NCBI GenBank assembly: GCA_003576685.1
Contig: QOZR01000005.1
Location: 124,001-188,000, forward strand
Length of the DNA stretch: 64,000 nucleotides
Direction of reading: 5' to 3'
Source of the DNA: Virgifigura deserti
GTDB lineage: Bacteria; Pseudomonadota; Alphaproteobacteria; Dongiales; Dongiaceae
Position 1 is the first letter of the stretch, and each line of letters opens with the position of its first letter. The notes below the pieces were generated by a model. It saw nothing but the letters and a program-made list of their open reading frames with translations. It was not told where the DNA came from and ran no database searches. The position numbers and the translations under genes were made by a program. Shown here in pieces: positions 9,317 to 17,480 of this stretch.

Positions 9317-10492
9317 ATGGCGGAGCGACAGCCCGCCCGGTCTCGGGGGCCAATGCGCCACGGCGCCGGCGTGTCGTGGCGTGCGATCATCGCGGTGATC
9401 GCCTGCGTCAGTGTTTTCGACGTGACGCTCGGCCTCACCTACCCGCTGCTGTCCCTTATTCTGGAAGCGCGGGGTGTCGAGGCGGCCACCATCGGGCTCA
9501 ACGCCGCGATGACGCCGCTGGGCATTATTCTCTCGGCGCCCATCATTCCTGAGGTGGGGCGACGTATCGGGACCTGGCGCTTGGCCGCCCTCTGCACCGT
9601 CGCAACCGCGCTGCTGCTGATCCTCTTCAAGCTGTTTCCCGCCCTGTCCGTCTGGTTCGCCCTGCGCTTTCTTCTGGGCGTCACGATCAACGGCCTCTTC
9701 ATCATCAGCGAGGCTTGGATCAACGAGCTCGCCGCGGGACCAACGCGCGGGCGCGTCATGGGGCTGTACACGACCGTGCTCTCGCTCGGTTTCGCGGTCG
9801 GGCCATTTCTCCTTCCCGCGACCGGCATAGAGGGCTGGCTTCCCTTTCTGGTCGGGGCCGCCTGCGCGATCGCGGCGCTGGTGCCGCTCGCCCTCTCGCG
9901 CGGCGCGATACCAGTCCCGAAGCGGGAAGCACAGGCATCGCTCCTGCACTTCCTGACGCGGGCGCCGACGCTGCTCGCCGCCGTTGCCGCTTTCGGCGTG
10001 TTCGATGCGGCGACGCTGTCCCTGCTGCCGCTCTATGGCCTGCGTAACGGCCTGGACGAGGCGACCACCGCCTACGCCCTTGGGGTTCTGATCGCCGGCA
10101 ACGTCTTCCTGCAATATCCGCTCGGCTGGCTGGCCGACCGACTGCCGCCGCGAGCCTTGATGGCCGGCTGCGCCGTCGCAACGGTGCTTGGCAGTCTGTT
10201 GCTGCCGGCGGTCATCGCATCCCCGCTTCTGCTGTGGCCTCTCCTGTTTCTCTGGGGCGGAGCGGCGTTCGGCGTCTATACGCTCGCGCTGGCGGAACTC
10301 GGCCACCGCTTCTCGGGCGCGCTGCTCCTCGCCGGTGCCGCGGCATTCTCGGCGATCTGGGGCGCCGGAGCCATCCTGGGCCCGCCCCTTGCGGGATTGG
10401 CGATGGAACATCTCGGCCCCGACGGTTTACCCGTCACGCTCGGCCTTGCCTATCTGACCCTGGCGCTCGCTCTGGCTGGCCGGTGGCGCTGA
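9317..10492 (+). CDS. MFS transporter (YcaD-like drug/solute exporter)
   Basis: A 391-residue inner-membrane protein with about twelve hydrophobic segments. The first, AIIAVIACVSVFDVTLGLTY, starts about 20 residues in; GPTRGRVMGLYTT follows TM4-5, and LGWLADRLPPRALM occupies the TM8-9 loop. The pattern fits the YcaD/CynX branch of the major facilitator superfamily. A GTG at 9275 is also in frame; I prefer ATG 9317, and ATG 9353 is possible. It is divergent from a CGNR regulator, so efflux of a compound sensed by that regulator is a reasonable guess. Confidence 0.85.
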   Translation: MAERQPARSRGPMRHGAGVSWRAIIAVIACVSVFDVTLGLTYPLLSLILEARGVEAATIGLNAAMTPLGIILSAPIIPEVGRRIGTWRLAALCTVATALLLILFKLFPALSVWFALRFLLGVTINGLFIISEAWINELAAGPTRGRVMGLYTTVLSLGFAVGPFLLPATGIEGWLPFLVGAACAIAALVPLALSRGAIPVPKREAQASLLHFLTRAPTLLAAVAAFGVFDAATLSLLPLYGLRNGLDEATTAYALGVLIAGNVFLQYPLGWLADRLPPRALMAGCAVATVLGSLLLPAVIASPLLLWPLLFLWGGAAFGVYTLALAELGHRFSGALLLAGAAAFSAIWGAGAILGPPLAGLAMEHLGPDGLPVTLGLAYLTLALALAGRWR

Positions 10493-10535
10493 GTCGCCGT
10501 GGATCTTTTCCAAAGACAAATTGTCCAGATCATGA

Positions 10536-10553
10536 TATAAGGATATCTTTATA
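10536..10553. promoter_or_regulatory. Candidate SahR/ArsR-type operator
   Basis: An 18-base palindrome with one mismatched pair, TATAAGGATATCTTTATA, is centred at 10544/10545. It sits 31 bases before the start of an ArsR-methyltransferase fusion gene. AT-rich palindromes with this centre are typical of ArsR-family operators, and TTGTCC at 10521-10526 could be a -35 element whose -10 overlaps the palindrome. The site fits autoregulation and control of metF. Confidence 0.55.
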
Positions 10554-10584
10554 ACTCATTCTCTCCTGAGAAGCAGAGTCAGGA

Positions 10585-11631
10585 ATGGGGTCGAGGCCGT
10601 ACGCATTGGACGATCACGAGACGATGAGGCTGCTCGCCGGCCTGCGCGCCGCGGCCGAGCCGACGCGGCTGCGGCTGCTGGCGCTCTGCGCCGCCGGCGA
10701 GCTGACGGTCGGCGAACTGGCGCAGGTCCTGGGGCAGAGCCAGCCACGGGTCTCGCGCCATCTGAAGCTGCTCTGCGACGCCGGCCTGCTCGAGCGTTTC
10801 CCCGAAGGCAGCTTCGTATTTCACCGGCTGGCCGATACCGGGCCGAATGCGGCGCTGGCCGAGCGGCTCGACGCCTTGATTCCGCGCGGCGACAGCACAT
10901 TCCGTCTCGATCGCAACCGCCTCGTCGCGATCCAGCGGGCGCGGGAACAGACGGCGGCGGCCTATTTCCGCGACAATGCGGCCCGCTGGGACGAACTCCG
11001 CTCGCTCTATGTCGACGAGGCGGAGGTCGAGGAGGCCTTGCTCGCCCTGCTTCCGCTGAACTCTGCGGACGATCTGCTCGACATCGGCACCGGCACCGGC
11101 CGGATGCTGGAGCTGTTCGGCCCGCGGGTGGCGCGGGCCATCGGGATCGATCAGTCGCGCGAGATGCTGGCGATCGCACGGTCCCGCCTGGAGCGCGCGC
11201 GCCTCGCCAACTGTCGCGTCCGCCGCACCGATATGTACAACCTGCCCTGGCCGGGGCCGAGCTTCGATGCCGTCACGATTCATCGGGTGCTGCATTTCGC
11301 GGAAGACCCAAGCCGCGCGATCGCCGAGGCGGCGCGGGTGCTGCGGCCGGGCGGGCGCCTGGTCGTGGTGGATTTCGCCCCGCACGCGCTGGAGGCGCTG
11401 CGGACGGAGCATGCGCACCGCCGGCTCGGCTTCGCCGACGAGGAGGTGAGCGGCTGGTGTCGTGATGCCGGCCTGCAGGTGCATCCGACCCGCCATCTGC
11501 CGGGCAGCCGGCTGACCATCAGCATCTGGCAGGCGGCCCGCCCGGCCGAGCACGGTTCCGGCAAACGCCGCCCGGCACAGGCCACTGGCGAGCATGACCA
11601 TCCACAGGTTTCGCAGGAGGTTGGCGTATGA
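10585..11631 (+). CDS. ArsR-family regulator fused to SAM-dependent methyltransferase (SahR-like)
   Basis: The 348-residue protein joins an ArsR winged helix (residues about 14-90; recognition helix QSQPRVSRHLKLL) to a UbiE/class I methyltransferase domain (residues about 140-320; glycine-rich LLDIGTGTGRM and VLRPGGRLVVVDF). This is the architecture of SahR regulators, which bind S-adenosylhomocysteine and control methionine-cycle genes. It overlaps metF by an ATGA junction, so both are on one message, and an operator-like palindrome precedes it. An internal ATG at 10624 is a possible start, since AGGA lies too close to ATG 10585. The methyltransferase fold probably serves as ligand sensor; catalysis is unproven. 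Confidence 0.85.
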   Translation: MGSRPYALDDHETMRLLAGLRAAAEPTRLRLLALCAAGELTVGELAQVLGQSQPRVSRHLKLLCDAGLLERFPEGSFVFHRLADTGPNAALAERLDALIPRGDSTFRLDRNRLVAIQRAREQTAAAYFRDNAARWDELRSLYVDEAEVEEALLALLPLNSADDLLDIGTGTGRMLELFGPRVARAIGIDQSREMLAIARSRLERARLANCRVRRTDMYNLPWPGPSFDAVTIHRVLHFAEDPSRAIAEAARVLRPGGRLVVVDFAPHALEALRTEHAHRRLGFADEEVSGWCRDAGLQVHPTRHLPGSRLTISIWQAARPAEHGSGKRRPAQATGEHDHPQVSQEVGV

Positions 11632-12605
11632 CCTTGCATCTGAACCGCGCTCCGTCGCGGCGCACCGCCCCTCCCTTCCCCTCCGGTGCGGCGCTTCCAC
11701 ATGTCTCGTTCGAGTTCTTCCCGCCGAAGACGGAGGCGATGGCGACGCAGCTTTGGGCGGCGGTGACGGCGCTGGAGCCGTTGAGCCCGCAGTTCGTGTC
11801 CGTGACATACGGCGCCGGCGGCACCACGCGGGAGACGACCCATGACACCATCATCCGGATACGGCGCGAGACCTCGCTCACGCCCGCCGCGCATCTGACC
11901 TGCGTCGGCTCTCCCCGATCCGAGATCGATGAAATCGTCCGGCGCTACTGGCAGGCCGGCATCCGCCATCTCGTCGCGCTGCGCGGCGATCCCCCGGCCG
12001 GCAGCGACGGCTATCGCGCGCATCCCGAGGGGTACGCCTACGCCGCCGACCTCGTCGCCGGCATTCGGCGGGTCGCCCCGTTCGAGATCAGCGTCGCCGC
12101 CTTTCCGGAAACCCACCCGGAGGCGGTCAGCGCCGGCGCCGATCTCGACAATCTGAAGCGAAAGCTTGACGCCGGCGCGACCCGGGCGATCACCCAATAT
12201 TTCTTCGACCCCGATCTGTTCCTGCGGTTCCGCGACCGGGCGCGCCGCGCCGGCATCACGGCGCCGATCGTGCCGGGTATCCTGCCCGTGACGAACTTCG
12301 CCCAGGTCGCCAGGTTCAGCCGGCAATGCGGCGCGTCGATCCCGGGCTGGCTGGCCGATCTGTTCGACGGCCTTGACGACGACCCGGAGACCCGCAAGCT
12401 GGTCGCCGCCATGGTGGCCACGGAACAGTGCCGCGCCCTGCAGGCGGAAGGCGTCGACGCCTTCCATTTCTACACACTAAACCGCGCCGACCTGATCCTC
12501 GGCATCTGCCGACGGATGGGCCTCAAGCCGGCGCCGGCCGAAGGGCTTTCGACGAACTGGTCGGCGCAGCCCGCGCCGCCCGCTTTCGATCCCAACGTTC
12601 CCTGA
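11628..12605 (+). CDS. metF: Methylenetetrahydrofolate reductase
   Basis: FAD-dependent reduction of 5,10-methylene-THF to 5-methyl-THF, the methyl donor for methionine synthesis. The 325 residues show SFEFFPPKT near residue 27, FVSVTYGAGGTT, HLTCVGSPRSEI, HLVALRGDPP, the FAD block AGATRAITQYFFD, and the closing FHFYTLNRADL, all standard MetF features. The start ATG overlaps the SahR-like stop (11628-11631), so translation is coupled. Regulation is probably through the palindrome at 10536-10553. Confidence 0.95.
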   Translation: MTLHLNRAPSRRTAPPFPSGAALPHVSFEFFPPKTEAMATQLWAAVTALEPLSPQFVSVTYGAGGTTRETTHDTIIRIRRETSLTPAAHLTCVGSPRSEIDEIVRRYWQAGIRHLVALRGDPPAGSDGYRAHPEGYAYAADLVAGIRRVAPFEISVAAFPETHPEAVSAGADLDNLKRKLDAGATRAITQYFFDPDLFLRFRDRARRAGITAPIVPGILPVTNFAQVARFSRQCGASIPGWLADLFDGLDDDPETRKLVAAMVATEQCRALQAEGVDAFHFYTLNRADLILGICRRMGLKPAPAEGLSTNWSAQPAPPAFDPNVP

Positions 12606-12710
12606 TTCGCTTCGCGGCGGGCGCCTACTCCCCCATTTACTCCCCTTGGGCAAGCTGGTAGGGTCCGCGCCGCATTTCCCCCAACAGCCTCAGGGAACGG
12701 GATTTTCCGC

Positions 12711-13277
12711 ATGAAGATCAATGGCAATGCCATCCGTCCGGGCAACGTCATCGAGCATAACGGCCGCCTTTGGCGGGCCGTGCGCATCCAGCATACCCAG
12801 CCGGGCAAGGGCGGCGCCTATCTGCAGGTCGAGCTCAAGGACATCCGCGACGGCACGAAGCTCAACGAACGGTTCCGCTCGAGCGAAACGGTCGAGCGCG
12901 TGCGCCTGGACGAGCAGCCCTATCAGTTCCTCTATCGCGACGGCGACCAAGTGACCTTAATGGACAACGAGACCTTCGAGCAGATCACGGTCAGCGACGA
13001 CATGATCGGCGAGCCGGCCGTGTTCCTGCAGGAGGGCATGGAGGTGATGGTGATGAGCTATGAGGGTGAGGCGCTCAGCGTCGAGCTGCCCGACATTGTC
13101 ACCATGCGCATCGTCGAGGCCGATCCGGTGGTGAAAGGGCAGACCGCCTCCTCGTCCTACAAGCCGGCGAAGCTCGAGAACGGCGTGCGCGTGATGGTGC
13201 CGCCGCATATCGAGTCCGGCGTACGCATCGTCGTCAACACCGCCGACGCGACTTACGTCGAGCGCGCGAAAGACTAG
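12711..13277 (+). CDS. efp: Translation elongation factor P
   Basis: EF-P enters the ribosomal E site to relieve stalling at polyproline. The 188-residue protein has all three beta-barrel domains. The tip loop reads TQPGKGGAY with Lys33, the residue beta-lysylated in EpmA-type systems, rather than the arginine of EarP systems. The tail ends [11 protein letters not shown]. No epmA or epmB is in the window. suhB follows 74 bases downstream, an arrangement common in alphaproteobacteria. Confidence 0.96.
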   Translation: MKINGNAIRPGNVIEHNGRLWRAVRIQHTQPGKGGAYLQVELKDIRDGTKLNERFRSSETVERVRLDEQPYQFLYRDGDQVTLMDNETFEQITVSDDMIGEPAVFLQEGMEVMVMSYEGEALSVELPDIVTMRIVEADPVVKGQTASSSYKPAKLENGVRVMVPPHIESGVRIVVNTADATYVERAKD

Positions 13278-13351
13278 CTGGAACGTCGCGAGACGGTGAG
13301 AGCCGGCCGCCCGGTTCCGCCACAGCCTTCGAACGAGAGCGAGTACAGCCC

Positions 13352-14152
13352 ATGGCGACCCGGTCCGCCATAATCAACGTGATGTCCCGTGCCGCCGACA
13401 AGGCCGCGCGCGGGCTGAGGCGCGACTTCGGCGAGGTCGAGCATCTCCAGGTCTCGATGAAGGGGCCAGCCGATTTCGTCTCGGCCGCCGACCTCAAGGC
13501 AGAGCGGGTCCTGCGCGAGGAGTTGCGCAAGGCGCGGCCGACCTATGGCCTGGTCATGGAGGAAGGCGGCCACACCGCCGGCGAAGACCCGAATCACCGC
13601 TGGATCGTCGATCCGCTCGACGGCACCACGAATTTCCTGCACGGGCTGCCGCATTTCGCGATTTCGATCGCGCTCGAGCGCGAGGGAGAGATCGTCGCGG
13701 GGCTGATCTTCGACCCGCTCAAGGACGAGATGTTCTGGGCGGAGAAGGGAATCGGCGCTTTCCTGAACGATCACCGCCTGCGCGTGTCCTCGCGCCGCAA
13801 TCTCGATCAGGCCGTGCTCGCCACCGGTTTCCCGTTCCGCGCTCAGGCGGAGCGCCCGACCTTCCTGGCGCAGCTGGACGCCGTGATGGGCGCCACGGCA
13901 GGCGTCCGCCGCTTCGGCTCCGCCTCGCTCGACCTCGCCTATGTCGCCGCCGGGCGCTATGACGGGTTCTGGGAGAACAGCCTGTCGCCGTGGGATATCG
14001 CGGCCGGCATCCTCATCGTTCGCGAGGCCGGCGGCTATGTCAGCGAGATCGGCGGCGGGTCGGACATGATGACGAGCGGCAGCATCCTGGCCGCCAACGA
14101 CCGGCTGCACGCGCCGATCGGCCGCCTGCTGCGCGACGCGGCGGCCCGCTGA
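13352..14152 (+). CDS. suhB: Inositol-1-monophosphatase family protein (SuhB)
   Basis: Mg-dependent phosphatase of the FIG superfamily, 266 residues. The metal and phosphate motifs are complete: LVMEEGG near residue 70, WIVDPLDGTTNFLHG at residues 84-98, and SPWDIAAGILIVREAGG near residue 212. Besides inositol-1-phosphate hydrolysis, SuhB proteins can join rRNA antitermination complexes. It is downstream of efp on the same strand. Confidence 0.92.
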   Translation: MATRSAIINVMSRAADKAARGLRRDFGEVEHLQVSMKGPADFVSAADLKAERVLREELRKARPTYGLVMEEGGHTAGEDPNHRWIVDPLDGTTNFLHGLPHFAISIALEREGEIVAGLIFDPLKDEMFWAEKGIGAFLNDHRLRVSSRRNLDQAVLATGFPFRAQAERPTFLAQLDAVMGATAGVRRFGSASLDLAYVAAGRYDGFWENSLSPWDIAAGILIVREAGGYVSEIGGGSDMMTSGSILAANDRLHAPIGRLLRDAAAR

Positions 14153-14237
14153 TCGACCTCCGTGACCGGCAACAGAGACAGATCAGGTCCTGAATTCTGA
14201 ATTTATTAACCTATTTTCGACAGGTATCATCCTGTAC

Positions 14238-14390
14238 ATGGGGCGCGGCGCGATGATGAATCAGCGGCGCCAGGGTCATTATTCGATCGAGCAGGGCGGA
14301 CGCAGTACCCGCATGAACGTTCGCGGCCTCTGCAGAATCGTTGAAGGAAGGCCTGCAGACCGGGTAGATATCATCCCGCAAAGCCAATGA
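14238..14390 (+). CDS. Possible 50-residue small ORF
   Basis: In the 292-base gap after suhB an ATG frame encodes a basic peptide beginning MGRGAMMNQRRQGHYS and ending IIPQSQ. There is no clear ribosome binding site and no family match that I can see. The surroundings (TTTATTAACCTATTTTCG near 14204) are AT-rich and may hold a promoter for the downstream membrane pair. Confidence 0.2.
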   Translation: MGRGAMMNQRRQGHYSIEQGGRSTRMNVRGLCRIVEGRPADRVDIIPQSQ

Positions 14391-14444
14391 CTCATCGCCG
14401 TTCGGCGGTTCCGGTCTGACGAATCGTCGGCAGCAGGAGTGTTC

Positions 14445-15587
14445 ATGACACGTCCGAAGCGTTATCTCGTCTTGATGGCCGTCTGCGTCGCGGCCGTCCT
14501 ATTGCTCTCCGCCATTCTCTATCCGCAGCTCCACAGCGCCTTCATGAACAATCCCGCCCTGAACGGCGGCATCCTGATCGTGGCGCTGATCGGGATCGTC
14601 TATCTGTTCTGGCAGGTCCTGCGGCTCTATCCGGAGGTCACCTGGCTCGAAAGCGTGATGCGGGGCGAGCGAATGCTGTCGAGCGACACCGCGCCCCGGT
14701 TGCTGGCCCCGATGGCGGCGATGATCGGCGAGCGCAAGGGGCGGCTGAGCCTCTCGGCCATGTCGCTTCGATCGCTGCTCGACGGGATCAACGCACGATT
14801 GTCCGAGTCGCACGACATCTCCCGCTACCTGATCGGGCTGCTGGTCTTCCTGGGTCTGCTCGGCACCTTCTGGGGCCTGCTCGGCACGATCAGCGCGGTC
14901 GGCGAGGCGGTTTCCCGGATCTCGGTCGGAGCCGGCGACGCGAACCTGCTCTTCAGCGAGCTGAAGGAAGGCCTGCAGGCGCCGCTCTCCGGCATGGGCA
15001 CGGCCTTCAGCTCGTCGATGTTCGGCCTCGCCGGCGCGCTGGTGCTCGGTTTTCTCGAGCTCCAGGCGGGCCAGGCGCACAACCGGTTCTTCAACGAGCT
15101 GGAGGATTGGCTGGCCGGACAGACGCGGCTGTCGGGCGGCGGACCGGTCGGCGACGGCGAGCAGCCGGTTCCAGCCTATATCCAGGCGCTGCTGGAACAG
15201 ACGGCCGACAGCCTGGAGAACCTGCAGCGCACGATGACGCGCGGCGAGGAAGGCCGGATTCAGGCCAACAATAACCTGAAGACCTTGACGGACCGGCTCG
15301 GGATGCTTACCGACCAGATGCGCGCCGAACAGCAGCTGATGGTCAAGCTGGCGGAGAACCAGACGGAGATCCGGCCGATGATCGCCCGCCTGGCCGACTT
15401 GGCCTCGCAGGGCGGCTTCGGCATCGATGAAGCGAGCCGCCACCATATCCGCAACGTCGATCTCCAGATGAACCGCTTGATCGAGGAGCTGTCGCTCGGC
15501 CGCCAGTACACCGTGCAGGAGCTGCGCAGCGAGATAAAGCTGCTGGCCCGCACCATCGCCGCGATCGCCGAGGAGGGCGAGCGCTGA
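14445..15587 (+). CDS. MotA/TolQ/ExbB-like membrane protein
   Basis: A 380-residue inner-membrane protein. Hydrophobic segments occur near residues 9-27, 43-60, 128-148 and 185-205. The third-fourth region (GLLVFLGLLGTFWGLLGTISAVGE and LSGMGTAFSSSMFGLAGALVLG) is the hallmark of MotA/TolQ/ExbB proton-channel proteins. The tail is helical and carries QTADSLENLQRTM. AGGAG ends five bases before ATG 14445, favouring it over the GTG at 14439. It is paired with an OmpA/MotB-like gene 56 bases downstream. No flagellar genes are nearby, so an envelope or other proton-driven function is more likely. Confidence 0.82.
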   Translation: MTRPKRYLVLMAVCVAAVLLLSAILYPQLHSAFMNNPALNGGILIVALIGIVYLFWQVLRLYPEVTWLESVMRGERMLSSDTAPRLLAPMAAMIGERKGRLSLSAMSLRSLLDGINARLSESHDISRYLIGLLVFLGLLGTFWGLLGTISAVGEAVSRISVGAGDANLLFSELKEGLQAPLSGMGTAFSSSMFGLAGALVLGFLELQAGQAHNRFFNELEDWLAGQTRLSGGGPVGDGEQPVPAYIQALLEQTADSLENLQRTMTRGEEGRIQANNNLKTLTDRLGMLTDQMRAEQQLMVKLAENQTEIRPMIARLADLASQGGFGIDEASRHHIRNVDLQMNRLIEELSLGRQYTVQELRSEIKLLARTIAAIAEEGER

Positions 15588-15643
15588 AGCGCAGCCCTCT
15601 GCCTCGAATTCGAGGCCGACGGGAATCCTGAGGATAAATCGCC

Positions 15644-16975
15644 ATGGCCCTTCAAGGACGCAGGACCAACCGCTCCTTCGACATCTGGCCGGGATATGTG
15701 GATGTCCTCAGCACGTTGCTGATGGTCATCATCTTCGTGCTGATGGTCTTCGTCATCTCACAGTTCTTTCTGAGTAATGCCCTAAGCGGCCGCGAACAGG
15801 CGCTCGAGCGCCTGAACCGGCAGGTCACGGAATTGAGCGAGCTGCTCTCGCTCGAGCGCGCGAGCAGCGCCGATCTCAGGATCAACATGGCCGAGCTGTC
15901 GTCCGAGCTGCAGAACTCGATCACGGCGCGGGACAACCTGAACCGTCAGCTGACGGTCGTGATCGGCGAGCGGGACGCACTCGCCGCCAGCTTGGCCGAA
16001 GCCAACGCCAGCCAGGCGGAAATCGAGGCGGCCCGCAAGGCGATGGACGAGCGGCTCGCCGTGCTCCTCGCCGAGCGCGACAAGCTCGACTCCAGCCTTG
16101 CCCAGGCGACCGCGGAGCTGGAGGAGGCTGACCGGCGGCTGGAAACGACCACTGAGGCGAAGGCGAAGGTCGAGGCGGAGCTCGAGGACGCCTACAAGGT
16201 GATCGAGGCCGACCGCGCCAAGATCGAGGCAATGCTCGGCGATATCGCGACGCTGGAAAGCCTGCGCGACGAACTCGAGGCGAAGGTCCTGACGACGACG
16301 GAGCAGGCCGAGCAGGAGCTCGCCGCCGAGCGCGAGATCTCCGAGGAATCGCGGCGCCAAGTCGCGATCCTGAACCGCCAGCTCGACTCCGTGCGGGCGC
16401 AGCTCTCGCGCCTCGCGGCGGCGCTCGAGGCCTCCGAGGCGAAAGCCAGGGAGCAGGAGGTCCAGATCGCCGACCTCGGCAGCCGCCTCAATCTCGCGCT
16501 CGCCAGCAAGGTCGAGGAGCTGGCGCGTTACCGCTCGGAGTTCTTCGGGCGGCTGCGCGAGGTCCTCGGTGACCGGCAGGACATCCAGATCGTCAATGAT
16601 CGCTTCGTCTTCCAGTCCGAGGTGCTGTTCGAGTCGGGTTCGGCGGACCTCGAGCCGGCCGGCCGCGAGCAGCTCGCCCGGTTCGCAGACACGCTGCTGG
16701 AGATCGCCGCGAAGATCCCGGACGACATCGAGTGGCTGCTTCGGGTGGACGGCCATACCGACAAGCGGCCGATCAACACGCCCGAGTTCCCGTCGAACCT
16801 GCATCTGTCGACGGCCCGCGCCATCTCCGTGGTCCGCTTCCTGGAGAGCCAGGGCGTGCCGTCCGAGCGCATGGTGCCCGCCGGCTTCGGCGCCTACTAC
16901 CCGCTCGACCCAGGGGACGACGAGATCGCCCACCGCCGCAACCGCCGCATCGAGCTGAAGCTGGATCAGCGGTAG
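15644..16975 (+). CDS. MotB/OmpA-like peptidoglycan-binding protein with long coiled coil
   Basis: A 443-residue protein: one N-terminal membrane helix at residues 18-43 with Asp20 (GYVDVLSTLLMVIIF), in the position of the proton-carrying aspartate of MotB; a coiled coil of heptads at about residues 50-305; and an OmpA peptidoglycan-binding domain at about 320-440 (VLFESGSADLEP, LLRVDGHTDKRP, GFGAYYP, RRNRRIELKL). With the upstream MotA-like protein it should form a stator-like complex. The long periplasmic coil distinguishes it from flagellar MotB. Confidence 0.85.
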   Translation: MALQGRRTNRSFDIWPGYVDVLSTLLMVIIFVLMVFVISQFFLSNALSGREQALERLNRQVTELSELLSLERASSADLRINMAELSSELQNSITARDNLNRQLTVVIGERDALAASLAEANASQAEIEAARKAMDERLAVLLAERDKLDSSLAQATAELEEADRRLETTTEAKAKVEAELEDAYKVIEADRAKIEAMLGDIATLESLRDELEAKVLTTTEQAEQELAAEREISEESRRQVAILNRQLDSVRAQLSRLAAALEASEAKAREQEVQIADLGSRLNLALASKVEELARYRSEFFGRLREVLGDRQDIQIVNDRFVFQSEVLFESGSADLEPAGREQLARFADTLLEIAAKIPDDIEWLLRVDGHTDKRPINTPEFPSNLHLSTARAISVVRFLESQGVPSERMVPAGFGAYYPLDPGDDEIAHRRNRRIELKLDQR

Positions 16976-17025
16976 GGGTGCGGGGCCTCTTCGTCGAAAT
17001 CGAAAAATAACCCCATGCAAAGGGG

Positions 17026-17052
17026 AAAGCGACATGGGAAATGTCGCTTTTG
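17026..17052 (+). terminator. Intrinsic terminator after the MotA/MotB-like pair
   Basis: AAAGCGACAT (17026-17035) pairs with ATGTCGCTTT (17041-17050) around a GGGAA loop and is followed by TTGC. It lies 51 bases after the OmpA-like stop. Confidence 0.55.
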
Positions 17053-17480
17053 CAACAGTCCGCCCGCGCATGCTTGAGCGCCATCGCTGGGACGCTCCAC
17101 ATAGACGCACCGTCGCGATCACGCGCGCGGCGATTCGCCTTCATCCGAGCCTACCCAAGCTGACCGGTGACCGATAACGGGCCAGGCCCCTACCAACCTG
17201 CGGGTCGCGTCCTCACCGGGATGAGCTTGCAACCACAGGAATAGGAACCCGATCACCGGGAGCAGGAGGTCCGTATAGAAGATCACGCCGGCATTGCCGG
17301 CGCGAAGTTGCCGGCCGATATCATCTCCTGAACATGCACGCCAGCCGCGCCCCGCGCTGCCCGAACCGCAGCGGAACGGCAACGCGCCAAGTCCCACTGC
17401 AGCTTCGCCGGCCGGTGTGGGCGCACCGGTGGCATCTCGGCTTTATAGGCTAGGCGAATCGCCCCGTTTCAGCCCCGCCC
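17053..17480. other. Intergenic stretch with one doubtful membrane ORF
   Basis: No established gene is visible in these 428 bases. On the reverse strand 17119-17397 is open for 92 codons and includes a hydrophobic stretch (VIFYTDLLLPVIGFLFLWL) followed by a charged tail. This could be a decayed membrane-protein fragment or a chance frame. There is no convincing ribosome binding site. Confidence 0.3.

Noticed and set aside
14445..15587. Flagellar stator gene motA
   Set aside because: No flagellar or chemotaxis genes nearby, and the partner has a long coiled coil unlike flagellar MotB.
14445..16975. Zorya phage-defence locus
   Set aside because: The pair recalls ZorAB in domain type, but ZorC/ZorD or ZorE are absent and the neighbours are housekeeping genes.
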